From an uncultured Muribaculaceae bacterium (lineage in GTDB: Bacteria > Bacteroidota > Bacteroidia > Bacteroidales > Muribaculaceae), in the NCBI GenBank assembly GCA_910579105.1, contig CAJTRT010000045.1:1-16533 (forward strand): a stretch of DNA of 16,533 nucleotides, written 5' to 3'. Every line of letters begins with the position of its first letter. Positions within the stretch are counted from its first letter, which is position 1. The notes below the pieces were generated by a model. That model searched no databases, was not told the DNA's origin, and saw nothing but the letters and a program-made list of their open reading frames with translations. Of this stretch, positions 1 to 6,907 are shown one piece after another. The translations under genes were made by a program, and so were the position numbers.

Positions 1-80
1 CTGAATATCTGTACAAAGTCTTTAAGGATAGTTAAATCTCATGCGTCAGCCCTGGAAAAAAATCCTCATTCCTTCCCTGT

Positions 81-1382
81 TTACAGGTGGTTGGTGCGGT
101 AGTAGGAGAGGATGCGGCAGCGGAGCAGGTACTCGTACCGCGCCTGTATCGAGGTCACTTCCGTGCGGAACAGGTTGTTCTTGGCCTGCTCGAACTCGGC
201 GGGGGTCGAGCGTCCGAGGTTGTATTTCTCGCGGGTGGCCTCGAACGACAGCCTCATCTTTTCCAATGTTTCTCCCGAAGCCAGATAACGCTCCCTCGCT
301 CCCTTGGCCTGGTAGTAGGCCAGCTGTATCGCCTTGTAAAGTTCCGATTCGCGGCGGTCGAGTTCGAGTTCGGCCTGGAGTTTCGACAGGCGTGCGCGGC
401 GTATGGAGTTGCGTGTCGACAGTCCGTCGAAAATCGGGATCGTCAGCCGGAAGCCGAGGTATGTCGAGTAGTTGTGGCGCATCTGCGCCCCGAAGCTCTC
501 GTTGGGGAAATTGCTCACCTTGTAATAGCTCGACCCTATGCCGGCGTTGAAGTCGATGCGGGGGATGTAGCCGGTTTTGGCCAGTGAGATGTTGTCGTTG
601 GCGGTGGTGATGCCCTGACGTGACGCGAGGATTGAGTTGTTTATGCCCAGGGCGTCGCCATAAACCTGGTCGGGCAGGGGAATCAGCGGGTCGTCGGCGG
701 AAAGGGGAAGCACGTCGAACCCCTCCGCGTCGGGCAGTTGCAGCAGGTTGGCGAGCTGTACCAAAGCCGTGCGCGTGTCGTTCTGGGCCGTGACGAGCTG
801 CAGTTTGTCCTGGGCGTGCTGCGCCTGCGCGTCATAGAGGTCGGCCTCCGGCACTTTTCCCTGGTCGACGAGCGCCTGTTGCCGCCCCACCTCGTAGGCG
901 GTGTATTCAACCTGCGAAGCGGCGCTCTGCTCCACCTCGCGGGAGTAGAGCACTTGCAGGTATTGCGCGACCACATTCAGGGTTATGTCGTCCTTGGCCG
1001 CCGCGGTCTCCATAAGTGTCTGCGCCAGCGACGATTCCGAAGCCTTTATTCGCCTTACGGTCGAAAGTCCCTGGAAGAGCGGCAGGTTCAGCCCCACACC
1101 CCACTGGAAGTTCGACGTGTTGCGGTCGGCGTAGGTGTTTGAGGCCGTAAGGCCGCGGCCGAAGTTCCATGTCTGCGAGGCCGAGGCGTCGAGGGTCGGG
1201 AGCACCTGGTCCTTGGCCTCGGTGAGTGTCAGTTTCTCTGCCTCGGTCTCGAGTTCGCGGGCCTTGACCGTCAGGTTGTGGCTCACGGCGTAGTCGACGC
1301 ATTGTTCGAGGCTCCATGGGGTTGTCTGCGCCGCGGCGGCTGTCGCCGCCAGGAGCGCTGTTGTCAATAATCTTCCGCGCAT
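81..1382 (-). CDS. TolC-family outer membrane efflux channel
   Basis: 433 residues, the usual length of a complete TolC/OEP protein. It would form the outer-membrane and periplasmic exit duct of the tripartite pump encoded upstream. Residues 1-19 are a signal peptide (Arg-rich start, Ala-rich core, cleavage near AAAAQ). The mature part shows the internal duplication typical of the family: PLFQGLSTVRRIKASESSL at 101-119 is echoed by PIFDGLSTRNSIRRARLSKL at 316-335. Each copy is followed by long Ala/Gln/Glu-rich helices (about 113-215 and 328-420). The gene is last in a five-gene minus-strand operon, and its ATG lies 3 bases after the adaptor stop, so coupled translation is likely. The substrate cannot be told from the sequence. 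No clear intrinsic terminator is visible in the 80 bases behind the stop. Confidence 0.93.
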   Translation of the reverse strand: MRGRLLTTALLAATAAAAQTTPWSLEQCVDYAVSHNLTVKARELETEAEKLTLTEAKDQVLPTLDASASQTWNFGRGLTASNTYADRNTSNFQWGVGLNLPLFQGLSTVRRIKASESSLAQTLMETAAAKDDITLNVVAQYLQVLYSREVEQSAASQVEYTAYEVGRQQALVDQGKVPEADLYDAQAQHAQDKLQLVTAQNDTRTALVQLANLLQLPDAEGFDVLPLSADDPLIPLPDQVYGDALGINNSILASRQGITTANDNISLAKTGYIPRIDFNAGIGSSYYKVSNFPNESFGAQMRHNYSTYLGFRLTIPIFDGLSTRNSIRRARLSKLQAELELDRRESELYKAIQLAYYQAKGARERYLASGETLEKMRLSFEATREKYNLGRSTPAEFEQAKNNLFRTEVTSIQARYEYLLRCRILSYYRTNHL

Positions 1383-1385
1383 GGC

Positions 1386-2495
1386 TTATTTCTCCTCCTG
1401 TTTGTTGCCGCGGAGCTGCGAATTGGTGTTGACTACGCTGTCTTTCAGTTCAACCGTCAGGCCGTCTGACACGCCGGTCTTCACCGCCTGGCGCTCGAAT
1501 TCCTGCGGTTCCTTGTCGGCCGCGCCTTTGAGGACGTAGACAAAGGCGCTGTCGCCTGAGTATTCCACCACGCGTTCGGGGATGGTGGTCACATTCTCGG
1601 CCTTTTCAAGGATCACGGTGGCGTTGGCCGAGTATCCGGCGCGGAGTTTCGCTACGTTCTCGGCGTTCAGGGCCGCTTTCACCTCGAAAGTGTTGGTGCC
1701 GTTGTCCTCGGTCGCGATCGGAGCGATTTTCTCTATGACAGCTGGGTAGTCGGAGCCGCTGACCGCGCCCACGGCGATGCGCACCGGCATCCCCTCGCTC
1801 AGCAGGTCAACCTCCGTCTCGTCGACCTTCCCCTTGAAAATCAGGTCGGTCATGTCGGCCACTTTCGCTATCGTCGTGCCGTCGTTGAAGGTGTTGGCCT
1901 GGATTACCGACGAGCCGACCTTCACAGGCACCTCCAATACCAGCCCGGTCACAGTCGAGCGCACAAGCGTGTTGGAGTTCTGGGCGTTGGCCGCCGATAC
2001 GCCGTCGCGAACGATAGTCAGCTGGTCGCGGGCCTGGTCAAGCTCCTTCACGGCGCGCTCGTAGGCGGCGCGGTCGGCCTCGAAACGCTCGCGGCTCTCG
2101 TATTTCTTCTCGTAGAGCGTCTTGGTGCGCTCGTAGGTCAGTTTGGCTTCTTCGAGCGAGATGCGGGCCACCTCCACGCGGTTCTCGGCTGATGACAGCT
2201 GCGTCTGCTCGGGAATCACGCGTATGCGGGCTATGATGTCGCCGTCCTTCACCTGGTCGCCAGCCTCGACGAGTATCTCGCTGATGATGCCGGAAATCTG
2301 CGGCTTGATCTCGATCTCGTCACGCGGCTCGATCTTGCCCGTCAGCACGGTGGTGCGCTCTATGGTGCCGGTGGAGGGGCTTACTAACTCATAGCTGGTT
2401 TTCTTATCCCTGGAATTGTGGTAAAGGTAGACGAAGGTGCCTATGAACACCAGGCCTACAAGCGACCAGAGGATGATGCGGAATATTTTTTTCAT
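1386..2495 (-). CDS. MacA/HlyD-like periplasmic adaptor (membrane fusion protein)
   Basis: 369 residues. It links the inner-membrane ABC transporter to the TolC channel. Residues 7-25 form one N-terminal membrane anchor with no lipobox. The split lipoyl (barrel-sandwich) domain lies at about 58-95 (GKIEPRDEIEIKPQISGII) and 178-215 (VRSTVTGLVLEVPVKVGSSV). Between the halves is a Glu/Arg/Ala-rich coiled-coil hairpin (about 96-170). A beta-barrel (about 217-298) and a membrane-proximal domain follow. The tail (LKDSVVNTNSQLRGNKQEEK) departs from the usual ending of a final 'dGd.Vv' strand and may be flexible. The gene sits 22 bases behind the permease and 3 bases ahead of the TolC gene. The context of MacB-like permeases and a LolD/MacB-type ATPase makes a MacA-type role more likely than an RND adaptor. 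The name macA is not assigned because the substrate is unknown. Confidence 0.92.
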   Translation of the reverse strand: MKKIFRIILWSLVGLVFIGTFVYLYHNSRDKKTSYELVSPSTGTIERTTVLTGKIEPRDEIEIKPQISGIISEILVEAGDQVKDGDIIARIRVIPEQTQLSSAENRVEVARISLEEAKLTYERTKTLYEKKYESRERFEADRAAYERAVKELDQARDQLTIVRDGVSAANAQNSNTLVRSTVTGLVLEVPVKVGSSVIQANTFNDGTTIAKVADMTDLIFKGKVDETEVDLLSEGMPVRIAVGAVSGSDYPAVIEKIAPIATEDNGTNTFEVKAALNAENVAKLRAGYSANATVILEKAENVTTIPERVVEYSGDSAFVYVLKGAADKEPQEFERQAVKTGVSDGLTVELKDSVVNTNSQLRGNKQEEK

Positions 2496-2517
2496 ATGGT
2501 GTGATGTTTTGTGTCGT

Positions 2518-3771
2518 CTATTTGTCGTTCATCGCCTCGACGGGTTTGATGCGCATGGCCTTGATCGCGGGAATGAGGCCGGCCAGGGTCCCGAGCACCG
2601 CGAACAGCGCGAATATCGCGAGCGCCTGCCCGAGGCCCATCTGGAAGCGCGGTGTTGAAATCTCGTTGGCCGTCAGCGCCTGTGCCACCGCCAGTACGAT
2701 AGTGGCGAAACATATGCCGGCTATTCCGGCCACCGCTGTCAGGGCCACTCCCTCCGAAAGGATCTGCGCTATGATGTCGCGCGGCTTGGCGCCTATGGCG
2801 CGCCGTATGCCGATCTCCTGGGTGCGTTCCTTGACGATCACCCACATTATGTTCCCTATGCCGATCACTCCGGCCAGCAGCGTGCTTATGCCTATGAAGA
2901 GCGCCAGGAACGAAAGTCCCGTGAAGAGGGAGGCTACCTTGGCGAACTCCTCCGAGACGTTCATGAACCACATGGCGCCCTCGTCGGAGGGGGAGATGTC
3001 GTGCAGGCGGTAGAGAGTCTGGCGTATTTTCGGCTCCAGGTCTGAGAGGTTCGCCCCGCGCCCGCCGACAATCAGCAGCGCGCCGACATTGTCGCCTACG
3101 TTGTAGGCCCTGCGGTAGGTGCTCGACGGTATGATTCCCTGCTCGTCGATCAACGAGCCGCTAAGGCGCATATCGTTGGTCTGGCCGGCCATGCCCACTA
3201 TTTTGTAGGATATGCCGTTGATCTCGACCGACTTGCCGACCGGCGAAGCGACGTTGGGGAAAATCTCGGAGGCGAGTTTCTTGCCTATGACCACCACTTT
3301 GCGCTCCTGCAGTACGTCGGTGGCGTTGATGAAGCGTCCGTCGTAAATCACCGGCTCCATCATATCCACGAACTCCGGCTCTACCCCGAGGATACTGGCC
3401 GAATATGAGTATTTGCCGTCGCGGTAGCTCACGGAGTTCCCTCCGATGAAAGGCGTCACTGTGGCCAGTTCGGGAAACGCCTGGCGCAGGATTTCCATAT
3501 CCCGCGCGCGGAATTCCCATTCGCGCCCTTTCTCGTGTCCTTTGTACGGTTCGCTGGTCCATCCCGGCATCATGAAGGCCGAGTTGGTGGCGAACCCCTG
3601 GAAGTTGCGCCGCAGCATGTCCTCGGCGCCGCGCGCCCCGCCCATGAGCATCGCGAGCATGGCCACGCCCCAGAATATGCCGAACCCGGTGAGGAACGTC
3701 CGCGTCTTGTTTCGTGCCAGGGTGGAGCCTATCTCCTTCCAGTTGTCTATGTCGAATAGCGATACTTTCAT
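2518..3771 (-). CDS. MacB-like ABC transporter permease (first of two)
   Basis: 417 residues with the MacB/FtsX permease plan: one N-terminal membrane helix (about 26-46), a large periplasmic MacB_PCD domain (about 50-275), then three membrane helices (about 285-312, 338-362, 380-404). The FtsX coupling motif VKERTQEIGIRRAIGAKP lies at 313-330, and the protein ends with PAIKAMRIKPVEAMNDK. It carries no ATPase domain; that function is on the separate gene at 5017-5721. Its neighbour at 3784-5010 has the same architecture but a clearly different sequence, so the two probably form a heterodimeric transporter driven by a shared ATPase. The ATG lies 12 bases behind the neighbour's stop. MacB-type pumps move drugs, peptides or lipopeptides across the outer membrane by a mechanotransmission mechanism; which of these applies here is unknown. 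Confidence 0.93.
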   Translation of the reverse strand: MKVSLFDIDNWKEIGSTLARNKTRTFLTGFGIFWGVAMLAMLMGGARGAEDMLRRNFQGFATNSAFMMPGWTSEPYKGHEKGREWEFRARDMEILRQAFPELATVTPFIGGNSVSYRDGKYSYSASILGVEPEFVDMMEPVIYDGRFINATDVLQERKVVVIGKKLASEIFPNVASPVGKSVEINGISYKIVGMAGQTNDMRLSGSLIDEQGIIPSSTYRRAYNVGDNVGALLIVGGRGANLSDLEPKIRQTLYRLHDISPSDEGAMWFMNVSEEFAKVASLFTGLSFLALFIGISTLLAGVIGIGNIMWVIVKERTQEIGIRRAIGAKPRDIIAQILSEGVALTAVAGIAGICFATIVLAVAQALTANEISTPRFQMGLGQALAIFALFAVLGTLAGLIPAIKAMRIKPVEAMNDK

Positions 3772-3783
3772 TGTTTCTGACGG

Positions 3784-5010
3784 TTATTCGTCGCGCAGGG
3801 CCTCGACCGGTTTTACTTTCAATGCTTTAAGCGCCGGGAAAAGCCCGGCCAGCGCTCCGGCGAGAATTAGCACCACCGTCACCTCGAACGCTATGGCCAG
3901 GCTCACCGTGGGGTTCTCCATGAACGGCTGGTCGGCGAGCGCCATAGCGATCAGCTGGGTGACGGCTGTGCCCAGGACTATGCCGATGTAGCCGAACAGG
4001 GTCGTTATGGCCACCCCCTCGGCGATGACCTGCGTCATGATTCTTGCCGGGCGTGCCCCTATGGCGCGGCGTATGCCGATTTCGTGGGTGCGCTCCTTGA
4101 CGGAGACGAACATTATGTTGCTGATTCCTACCACGCCGCTCAGCAGCGTCATCAGGCCGAGAATCCACACTCCGATGTTGAGTATGTTCATCCCGTTCTC
4201 CATTTGCAGCGAGTTGACGAACTTGTTGAACACCCACAGCGCGCTTTCGTCGTCGGGGTTGAAGTCGCGGGTGGCGGCGAGGGTCTGCCTGACCCCTTTC
4301 TCGACGGCCTCGCCCTGCTGCTCGGTCGTCACGTCCGACGACAGGAGCACGCTCAGCCCTCCGGTCTCGTCTTTCTTCTCCTGCATCATTTTGGCCGTGG
4401 TGTAGGGAATGAGGTTGTCGCGGCTCCAATGCCCCTTGTAAACTCCGATTACCAGGAACGAGAGGCCGTTGCAGCGCACGCGGCTGCCGACAGCTCCTTT
4501 CCCGTCAGGGGGGAAGAGCTGGTTGGCGTATTCGGTGGGGAGCACCATTACTTTCGCCATCCCCTCTATGTCGCGGTCGCTGATGGAGCGCCCTTCGAGG
4601 AGCTTGTGCCCCTCGCGTCCCATATAGCTCGGATAAACCCCGGTGTAGCTTCCGTTGATGTGGCGCGTGGCGGTCGCGATCGACGGGGCCTTGCCGTAGA
4701 CCTCCGAGGTAACCTCGATTACATCCCGCGGCTGCGCCTCCTCGATTACACCCATGTCATCGTCGTGAAGCCTGATGCGCCTTCCCTCCTTGTAGCCGTG
4801 GTAGGCTTTGGAGGTGCGGCCGCCCCACACTGAAATCTGCTTGGCTCCGCTGCTCATCATGTTTGTGCGGAAAGAGTTGGTCAGTCCGCGGGCCATGCTG
4901 AGCAGCACGATCAGCATGAACACGCCCCAGGCCACTGAGAAGCCCGTAAGGGCCGTGCGCAGCTTGTTGTGGCGCAGTGTCTGCGATATTTCGCTTACAA
5001 GGTCGAACAT
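3784..5010 (-). CDS. MacB-like ABC transporter permease (second of two)
   Basis: 408 residues. An N-terminal membrane helix at about 18-40 is followed by a periplasmic MacB_PCD domain (about 45-270) and three C-terminal helices (about 277-303, 330-355, 370-395). The FtsX-type motif VKERTHEIGIRRAIGARP lies at 304-321, and the C terminus is PALKALKVKPVEALRDE, nearly the same motif set as the downstream permease. The two proteins agree in these coupling segments but differ in the periplasmic domain, as expected for paralogues that form a heterodimer. The gene starts 6 bases behind the ATPase stop in a tight operon. The ATG at 5010 is used because it directly precedes the amphipathic segment and first helix seen in the family. 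Confidence 0.93.
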   Translation of the reverse strand: MFDLVSEISQTLRHNKLRTALTGFSVAWGVFMLIVLLSMARGLTNSFRTNMMSSGAKQISVWGGRTSKAYHGYKEGRRIRLHDDDMGVIEEAQPRDVIEVTSEVYGKAPSIATATRHINGSYTGVYPSYMGREGHKLLEGRSISDRDIEGMAKVMVLPTEYANQLFPPDGKGAVGSRVRCNGLSFLVIGVYKGHWSRDNLIPYTTAKMMQEKKDETGGLSVLLSSDVTTEQQGEAVEKGVRQTLAATRDFNPDDESALWVFNKFVNSLQMENGMNILNIGVWILGLMTLLSGVVGISNIMFVSVKERTHEIGIRRAIGARPARIMTQVIAEGVAITTLFGYIGIVLGTAVTQLIAMALADQPFMENPTVSLAIAFEVTVVLILAGALAGLFPALKALKVKPVEALRDE

Positions 5011-5016
5011 GGGGCG

Positions 5017-5721
5017 CTATGCTGTTATTTCGGGTTTGGCTGCCGGCGGATTGCCGTCCGGGCCTACGATGCGGCCGTCGGAGATGCGGATCACGCGGTC
5101 GGTCTGCTCGCCGACTCCCGGGTCGTGGGTGACGATGGCGATTGTCTTTCCCTGCTCGCGGTTGAGCTGCCGGAACAGCTGCATCACCTCGGCGGAGGTT
5201 TTCGAGTCGAGTGCCCCGGTGGGCTCGTCGGCCAGAATCACCGCGGGGTCGGTGATCATCGCCCGGGCTATCGCCACCCTCTGCTTCTGGCCGCCGGAAA
5301 GCTCGCCGGGCAGATGGTGGGCGCGGTCGGCCAGGCCCATGCGCTCGAGCTGCTCCATGGCCATGGCGTTGCGTTTCCGGCGCGACACACCGCGGTAGAA
5401 AAGCGGCAGCGCCACGTTTTCGAGCGCGTTCTTGTAGTTAATCAGGTTGAACGACTGGAACACGAACCCTATCAGTCGGTTGCGGTAGTCGGCGGCGCGG
5501 TTCTCCCCCAGGTCGCGGATCAGGGTGCCGTCGAGGATGTATTCTCCCGAGTCGTAGTTGTCGAGAATCCCCAGGATGTTGAGGAGCGTTGACTTTCCCG
5601 ATCCGGATGCTCCCATGATCGACACCAGCTCCCCCTTGCGGATCTCAAGGTTGATGTCCTTGAGGACATGCAGCGGCACGGCTCCGGGGTAGGTCTTGTT
5701 TACGTTTGTGAGTTTCAGCAT
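5017..5721 (-). CDS. ABC transporter ATP-binding protein (MacB/LolD type)
   Basis: 234 residues, a complete nucleotide-binding domain. Walker A is GASGSGKST at 37-45, the Q-loop Gln is residue 89 (FVFQSFNL), the signature LSGGQKQRVAIARA is at 141-154, Walker B is VILADEPTGALD at 161-172, and the H-loop is VTHD with His199. The set, including ADEPTGALDS, is typical of the MacB/LolD/FtsE class that powers FtsX-like permeases, which matches the two permease genes directly downstream. It is first in the operon and lies about 30 bases behind a -7 promoter box. The last 15 residues (PDGNPPAAKPEITA) form a short Pro/Ala-rich tail outside the domain. Confidence 0.95.
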   Translation of the reverse strand: MLKLTNVNKTYPGAVPLHVLKDINLEIRKGELVSIMGASGSGKSTLLNILGILDNYDSGEYILDGTLIRDLGENRAADYRNRLIGFVFQSFNLINYKNALENVALPLFYRGVSRRKRNAMAMEQLERMGLADRAHHLPGELSGGQKQRVAIARAMITDPAVILADEPTGALDSKTSAEVMQLFRQLNREQGKTIAIVTHDPGVGEQTDRVIRISDGRIVGPDGNPPAAKPEITA

Positions 5722-5752
5722 CTGATGTATGCTTGTGAAATGCGATGAGTTG

Positions 5753-5760
5753 CAAAATTA
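5753..5760 (-). promoter_or_regulatory. -7 promoter box of the efflux operon
   Basis: Read on the minus strand this is TAATTTTG, a full match to the Bacteroidota -7 consensus TAnnTTTG. Transcription would start about 7 bases downstream, giving a leader of roughly 25 bases before the ATPase ATG. No TTTG-type -33 element is visible at the usual 19-21 base distance, where the DNA is very GC-rich, so basal activity may be low or depend on an activator. Confidence 0.5.
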
Positions 5761-5793
5761 GGCAAAAAACGCCCGGCGCGGGCCGGCGGCGCG

Positions 5794-5818
5794 TTAACAT
5801 ACCATAACCGAGTGTTAA
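5794..5818. promoter_or_regulatory. Inverted repeat upstream of the efflux promoter, possible operator
   Basis: TTAACA (5794-5799) and TGTTAA (5813-5818) form a perfect 6-bp inverted repeat with a 13-base spacer. It lies about 35-65 bases upstream of the efflux -7 box, a position that would suit an activator. A regulator site is only an inference: no regulator gene lies next to the operon, and 6-bp AT-rich arms can arise by chance. Confidence 0.25.
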
Positions 5819-5840
5819 TTATGGCCAACTGGTCGCGTGC

Positions 5841-5904
5841 CACCCGCGTCTTACGGAATATTGACGCGGTGCGCAATCGAAAGGTTGCGCGCCGCCTTTT
5901 TTTT
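5841..5904 (+). ncRNA. Candidate structured small RNA ending in an orphan terminator
   Basis: No protein gene on the plus strand precedes the strong terminator at 5866-5904, so a short untranslated transcript ending there is the simplest reading. The 5' end is not known; the start given is the first base of the upstream hairpin. 5841-5850 (CACCCGCGTC) can pair with 5863-5871 (GACGCGGTG) with one bulged C and a 12-base loop. That uses bases needed for the terminator's left arm, so the two hairpins exclude each other. A weak promoter-like TAATTATG (5816-5823, one mismatch to TAnnTTTG) lies just upstream. The reading frame that starts at 5821 runs through the terminator and resembles no protein I recognise. 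The rest of 5722-6050 holds no convincing gene. Confidence 0.3.
5866..5904 (+). terminator. Strong intrinsic terminator, plus strand, no gene in front
   Basis: 5866-5876 (GCGGTGCGCAA) pairs with 5885-5895 (TTGCGCGCCGC), with one T-G wobble. A further wobble and a C-G pair close a GAAA tetraloop (5879-5882), giving a 13-bp stem. One C and then eight T (5897-5904) follow. On the minus strand the bases after the stem are not T-rich, so it works for plus-strand transcripts only, although both flanking genes are on the minus strand. Confidence 0.8.
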
Positions 5905-5953
5905 CATCAGGATGAGTGGGACTTCCCCCTTGCCCTGGCCGTTGGAAATGTGA

Positions 5954-6009
5954 AGAGGGTGCCGCGTAACTCTTGTGTTCATACAAACCGGCGTTTCGCG
6001 ACACCCTCT
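5954..6009. repeat. Imperfect inverted repeat behind the sigma factor operon
   Basis: 5954-5966 (AGAGGGTGCCGCG) and 5997-6009 (CGCGACACCCTCT) pair over 13 bases with one mismatch. The 30-base loop contains a small TTGT/ACAA hairpin (5973-5986). It begins 41 bases behind the stop of the operon's last gene. Neither strand has a good T-run after the stem, so it is a poor intrinsic terminator. It may be a dispersed palindromic element or a 3'-end stabilising structure; no second copy occurs in this window. Confidence 0.5.
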
Positions 6010-6050
6010 CGTAATTATAAGTATAAAAGTGTATGTGTGTGCGGCGATGC

Positions 6051-6437
6051 TTACTTGAAAGCATCGGTTGGCCCGCTTATGAATACTTCGATGCCGCCGT
6101 CTTTTTGGGTTTCGAGACCGACATTGACAAATTGGCCGTTCCGTTTGATCCTGAGAATTACTTCGTGTTGTCCTTTTTCCCACTTGTCCATGACGTTGTC
6201 GGCGTTCTTCTTGTCGGAGTCAACGGCTTTTGTAATCGCGTTGATGACCTGCTTCTGACTGGATCCGACTTCCATTCCGCGGTAGTAGTGCGACTGCGAT
6301 TTTGAAATCGTGGTGGAGATTTCCGGGTTGCTGTTGTATCGGCCGTCGAAAAATTTTTCTATCGCCAGGCTTTTCGACTGGGCGAAGGCGGCTACTGCCA
6401 CCAATGTCAGCAGTAAGCTGAAAATCAGTCTTTTCAT
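6051..6437 (-). CDS. Small secreted protein of the ECF sigma operon
   Basis: 128 residues, function unknown. Residues 1-19 (MKRLIFSLLLTLVAVAAFAQ, cleavage before QSK) form a classical signal peptide with no lipobox Cys, so the product is probably periplasmic or secreted. The mature part has polar helical stretches (about 55-90, many Lys/Asp/Gln) and a short beta-like end (EVILRIKRNGQFVNVGLETQ, 92-111). The frame stays open upstream to 6842, but the ATG at 6437 is chosen because the signal peptide starts there and because it overlaps the anti-sigma stop as ATGA. Small secreted proteins are common third members of Bacteroidales ECF sigma operons (for example DUF4252 proteins). I do not recognise this family with confidence. 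It could be a structural output of the sigma response or part of its sensing. Confidence 0.8.
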   Translation of the reverse strand: MKRLIFSLLLTLVAVAAFAQSKSLAIEKFFDGRYNSNPEISTTISKSQSHYYRGMEVGSSQKQVINAITKAVDSDKKNADNVMDKWEKGQHEVILRIKRNGQFVNVGLETQKDGGIEVFISGPTDAFK

Positions 6438-6907
6438 AATGTGTTGGATTTTAGGCGTTTTATTTTGTGATCTGTTTCCTCGATTAGTCGCGCCATCTGT
6501 GCCTCGAACTGTTTCGACCGCTCCATGCGCGACTCGACAAGCTCCCTCGCGTCGTCGCCGGTGAGCCGCTGTCCGTTTATGTATGCGGTGTATTCCGTTT
6601 CGGAGGGTGACGACAGCATGCTTCCCGCCGCGATGAGTGCCGCCACGCATGCCGCGGTTCCTGTCAGGGCCAGCCAGAGGCGCGCTTTCCTTCCCGGGGC
6701 TTTCCGATGTTTCGCTGCTGTTGGCGCGGAGCTGCGTGACGCTTCCATCACGGCGAGGGTTTCCCTGGCCGTTTCCGAATCGTAGCCGCCGCGCCGGAGC
6801 GCGTATTCGAGTTCCGCCTCTTCGAGCGTGTCGAGGGCGCAATCCATATACAGCCCGCAGAGTGTGTCAACCTCCCGCTGGGTCAGTCGGTCTTCGTGTC
6901 CTTTCAT
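6434..6907 (-). CDS. Putative single-pass anti-sigma factor
   Basis: 157 residues. An acidic, helical cytoplasmic N-terminal region (1-58, LCGLYMDCALDTLEEAELEYALRR within it) and a basic linker (64-76, KHRKAPGRKAR) lead to one membrane helix (about 77-97, LWLALTGTAACVAALIAAGS). A periplasmic segment rich in charged helices (116-157) follows. This topology, and its place directly behind an ECF sigma gene with a 4-base ATGA overlap, fit an anti-sigma factor that holds the sigma at the membrane. No HxxxCxxC zinc motif is seen, so it is not a standard ZAS anti-sigma. The assignment rests mainly on topology and context. Confidence 0.7.
   Translation of the reverse strand: MKGHEDRLTQREVDTLCGLYMDCALDTLEEAELEYALRRGGYDSETARETLAVMEASRSSAPTAAKHRKAPGRKARLWLALTGTAACVAALIAAGSMLSSPSETEYTAYINGQRLTGDDARELVESRMERSKQFEAQMARLIEETDHKIKRLKSNTL

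Noticed and set aside
1..80. Possible terminator behind the TolC gene (CCTGT/ACAGG around the stop and seven T on the minus strand at 62-56)
   Set aside because: The stem is only 4-5 bp, includes the stop codon and is not adjacent to the T-run; no convincing hairpin was found.
4084..4833. Long plus-strand open frames opposite the efflux genes, such as this one
   Set aside because: They mirror well-supported genes, have no recognisable domains, and are expected in GC-rich DNA where stops are rare in antisense frames.
5701..5708. TACGTTTG on the plus strand, a match to the -7 consensus that could drive the orphan RNA
   Set aside because: It lies within the ATPase coding start, has no -33 partner, and an 8-base motif with two free positions is expected by chance.
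5770..5793. Very GC-rich run of GGC/GCC repeats upstream of the efflux promoter as a regulatory hairpin
   Set aside because: Several weak alternative pairings exist but no single clear stem, and it lies upstream of the predicted start so it would not be in the mRNA.
6438..6842. Long N-terminal extension of the small secreted protein (open frame up to 6842)
   Set aside because: It overlaps the anti-sigma gene in another frame, reads as Arg/Gly-rich shadow sequence, and would bury the signal peptide that starts at 6437.
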